This document shows, in pieces, positions 63,451-64,000 of a DNA stretch of 64,000 bases. Origin of the DNA: Pseudoalteromonas prydzensis (GTDB lineage Bacteria; Pseudomonadota; Gammaproteobacteria; Enterobacterales; Alteromonadaceae). The notes under the pieces are model-generated. The model worked only from the letters and a program-made list of their open reading frames with translations. It made no database searches and was not told where the DNA came from. The stretch is from contig NZ_BDDT01000004.1 of NCBI RefSeq assembly GCF_001661495.1, positions 1-64,000 on the forward strand, in the 5' to 3' direction. The translations under genes were made by a program, and so were the position numbers. The stretch's first letter is position 1, and every line of letters starts with the position of its first letter.

Positions 63451-64000
63451 ATGAAAGATATTCTTTTGGGTATAAATGTTGATCATATTGCCACGCTTCG
63501 CCAAGCTCGTGGCACCAGCTACCCAGATCCAGCACATGCAGCAAGCGTTGCCGAGCATGCTGGTGCTGATGGCATCACCATTCATTTACGCGAAGATCGT
63601 CGTCATATTCAAGATCGTGATGTGTATGTGATGGCTAAAACAATCCAAACACGGATGAACCTTGAAATAGCTGTTACTGATGAAATGATTGATATTGCAT
63701 TAGATGTAAAGCCTGCTTACGTTTGTTTAGTACCAGAAAAACGTGAAGAGTTGACCACCGAAGGCGGTTTAGATGTGGTAGGTAATCTAGATAAGATCAA
63801 AGCCGCGACAGCAAAATTAACTGACGCCGGGATTAAAGTGTCGTTATTTATCGATGCAGACAAAGCACAACTCGATGCGGCAAAAGCCTGTAATGCCCCT
63901 TATGTTGAAATACACACTGGCGCGTATGCTGACGCAGAAACCGATGCCGAACTTGAAAAACAACTTGAGCATATCCGTCAAGGTGTAAAGTATGCAGCCA
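63451..64000 (+). CDS. pdxJ: Pyridoxine 5'-phosphate synthase (partial, cut by window end)
   Basis: PdxJ condenses 1-deoxyxylulose 5-phosphate with 3-amino-2-oxopropyl phosphate to give pyridoxine 5'-phosphate, the vitamin B6 precursor. The visible 183 residues are uninterrupted and contain [16 protein letters not shown] (near 7-22), [14 protein letters not shown] (near 45-58), [17 protein letters not shown] and [10 protein letters not shown]. The ATG at 63451 follows TAGGT. The C-terminal quarter lies beyond the window. Position after recO is the conserved order. Confidence 0.97.
   Translation, partial: MKDILLGINVDHIATLRQARGTSYPDPAHAASVAEHAGADGITIHLREDRRHIQDRDVYVMAKTIQTRMNLEIAVTDEMIDIALDVKPAYVCLVPEKREELTTEGGLDVVGNLDKIKAATAKLTDAGIKVSLFIDADKAQLDAAKACNAPYVEIHTGAYADAETDAELEKQLEHIRQGVKYAA

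Overview
The window reads as chromosomal DNA of a marine gammaproteobacterium of the Alteromonadales, most probably Pseudoalteromonas. Three things point there: a secreted chloride-dependent alpha-amylase that closely resembles the cold-active enzyme of P. haloplanktis (precursor length 669 aa, same catalytic and chloride-ligand positions, same C-terminal extension); gammaproteobacterial gene neighbourhoods (srmB/trmN6 divergent, ygfZ divergent from sdhE-ygfX, nadB divergent from rpoE-rseABC, lepA-lepB-rnc-era-recO-pdxJ); and moderately AT-rich coding sequence. I saw no prophage, transposase, integrase or CRISPR array.

Layout. 1-482: the end of an rRNA operon (23S 3' end, 5S, terminator). 483-824: a gene-free stretch with an 11-unit 7-bp tandem repeat that is G-rich on the minus strand. 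825-10036: an FKBP isomerase, then a cobalamin block: cobC, a cobalamin riboswitch, and a tightly overlapping run btuD-btuC-cobT-cobS-cobU-cobQ-cobO-btuF that ends in the DNA-repair gene ung. It salvages and imports corrinoids and builds the nucleotide loop; the aminopropanol-attaching enzyme (CbiB/CobD) is not in the window. 10165-21552: housekeeping and secreted functions (DUF3545-like protein, transaldolase, YaaA, MscS channel, DUF2059 and DUF1289 proteins, alpha-amylase with a LacI-type operator candidate, BON lipoprotein, srmB, trmN6, prpE).

21736-31868 is the more accessory part: a VOC protein, an unrecognised 430-aa protein with a HEPN-like RNxxxH motif in an AT-rich setting, a LysR/SDR divergent pair, a three-gene unit of two paralogous small membrane proteins plus a coiled-coil protein, a Tat-exported dienelactone hydrolase, a RIO kinase, a SEC-C protein, a GGDEF protein and a DedA-like protein. 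31897-46635 holds nutrient and stress functions: a two-propeller phytase lipoprotein behind a Pho-box candidate, a membrane/coiled-coil protein, MarR, a second small RIO/LPS-kinase-like protein, a ricin-lectin GH43 arabinanase, a PepSY/TonB-receptor iron-uptake pair, an lrgA-lrgB-mscS cluster, a crotonase, and the start of an RND efflux operon.

46647-64000 is core genome: the RND pump, a YciU-type acidic protein, a DUF481 outer-membrane protein, SlyD, YgfZ, SdhE, YgfX, NadB, the sigma-E operon with a well-formed autoregulatory promoter candidate, LepA, LepB, RNase III, Era, RecO and the first 183 codons of PdxJ, cut by the window edge.

The best candidates for undescribed biology are the paired membrane paralogues with their coiled-coil partner (26205-27216) and the HEPN-like orphan (22522-23814). 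The best regulatory readings are the Pho box of the phytase, the amylase operator and the sigma-E promoter. All function calls rest on sequence recognition by eye, without database searches.
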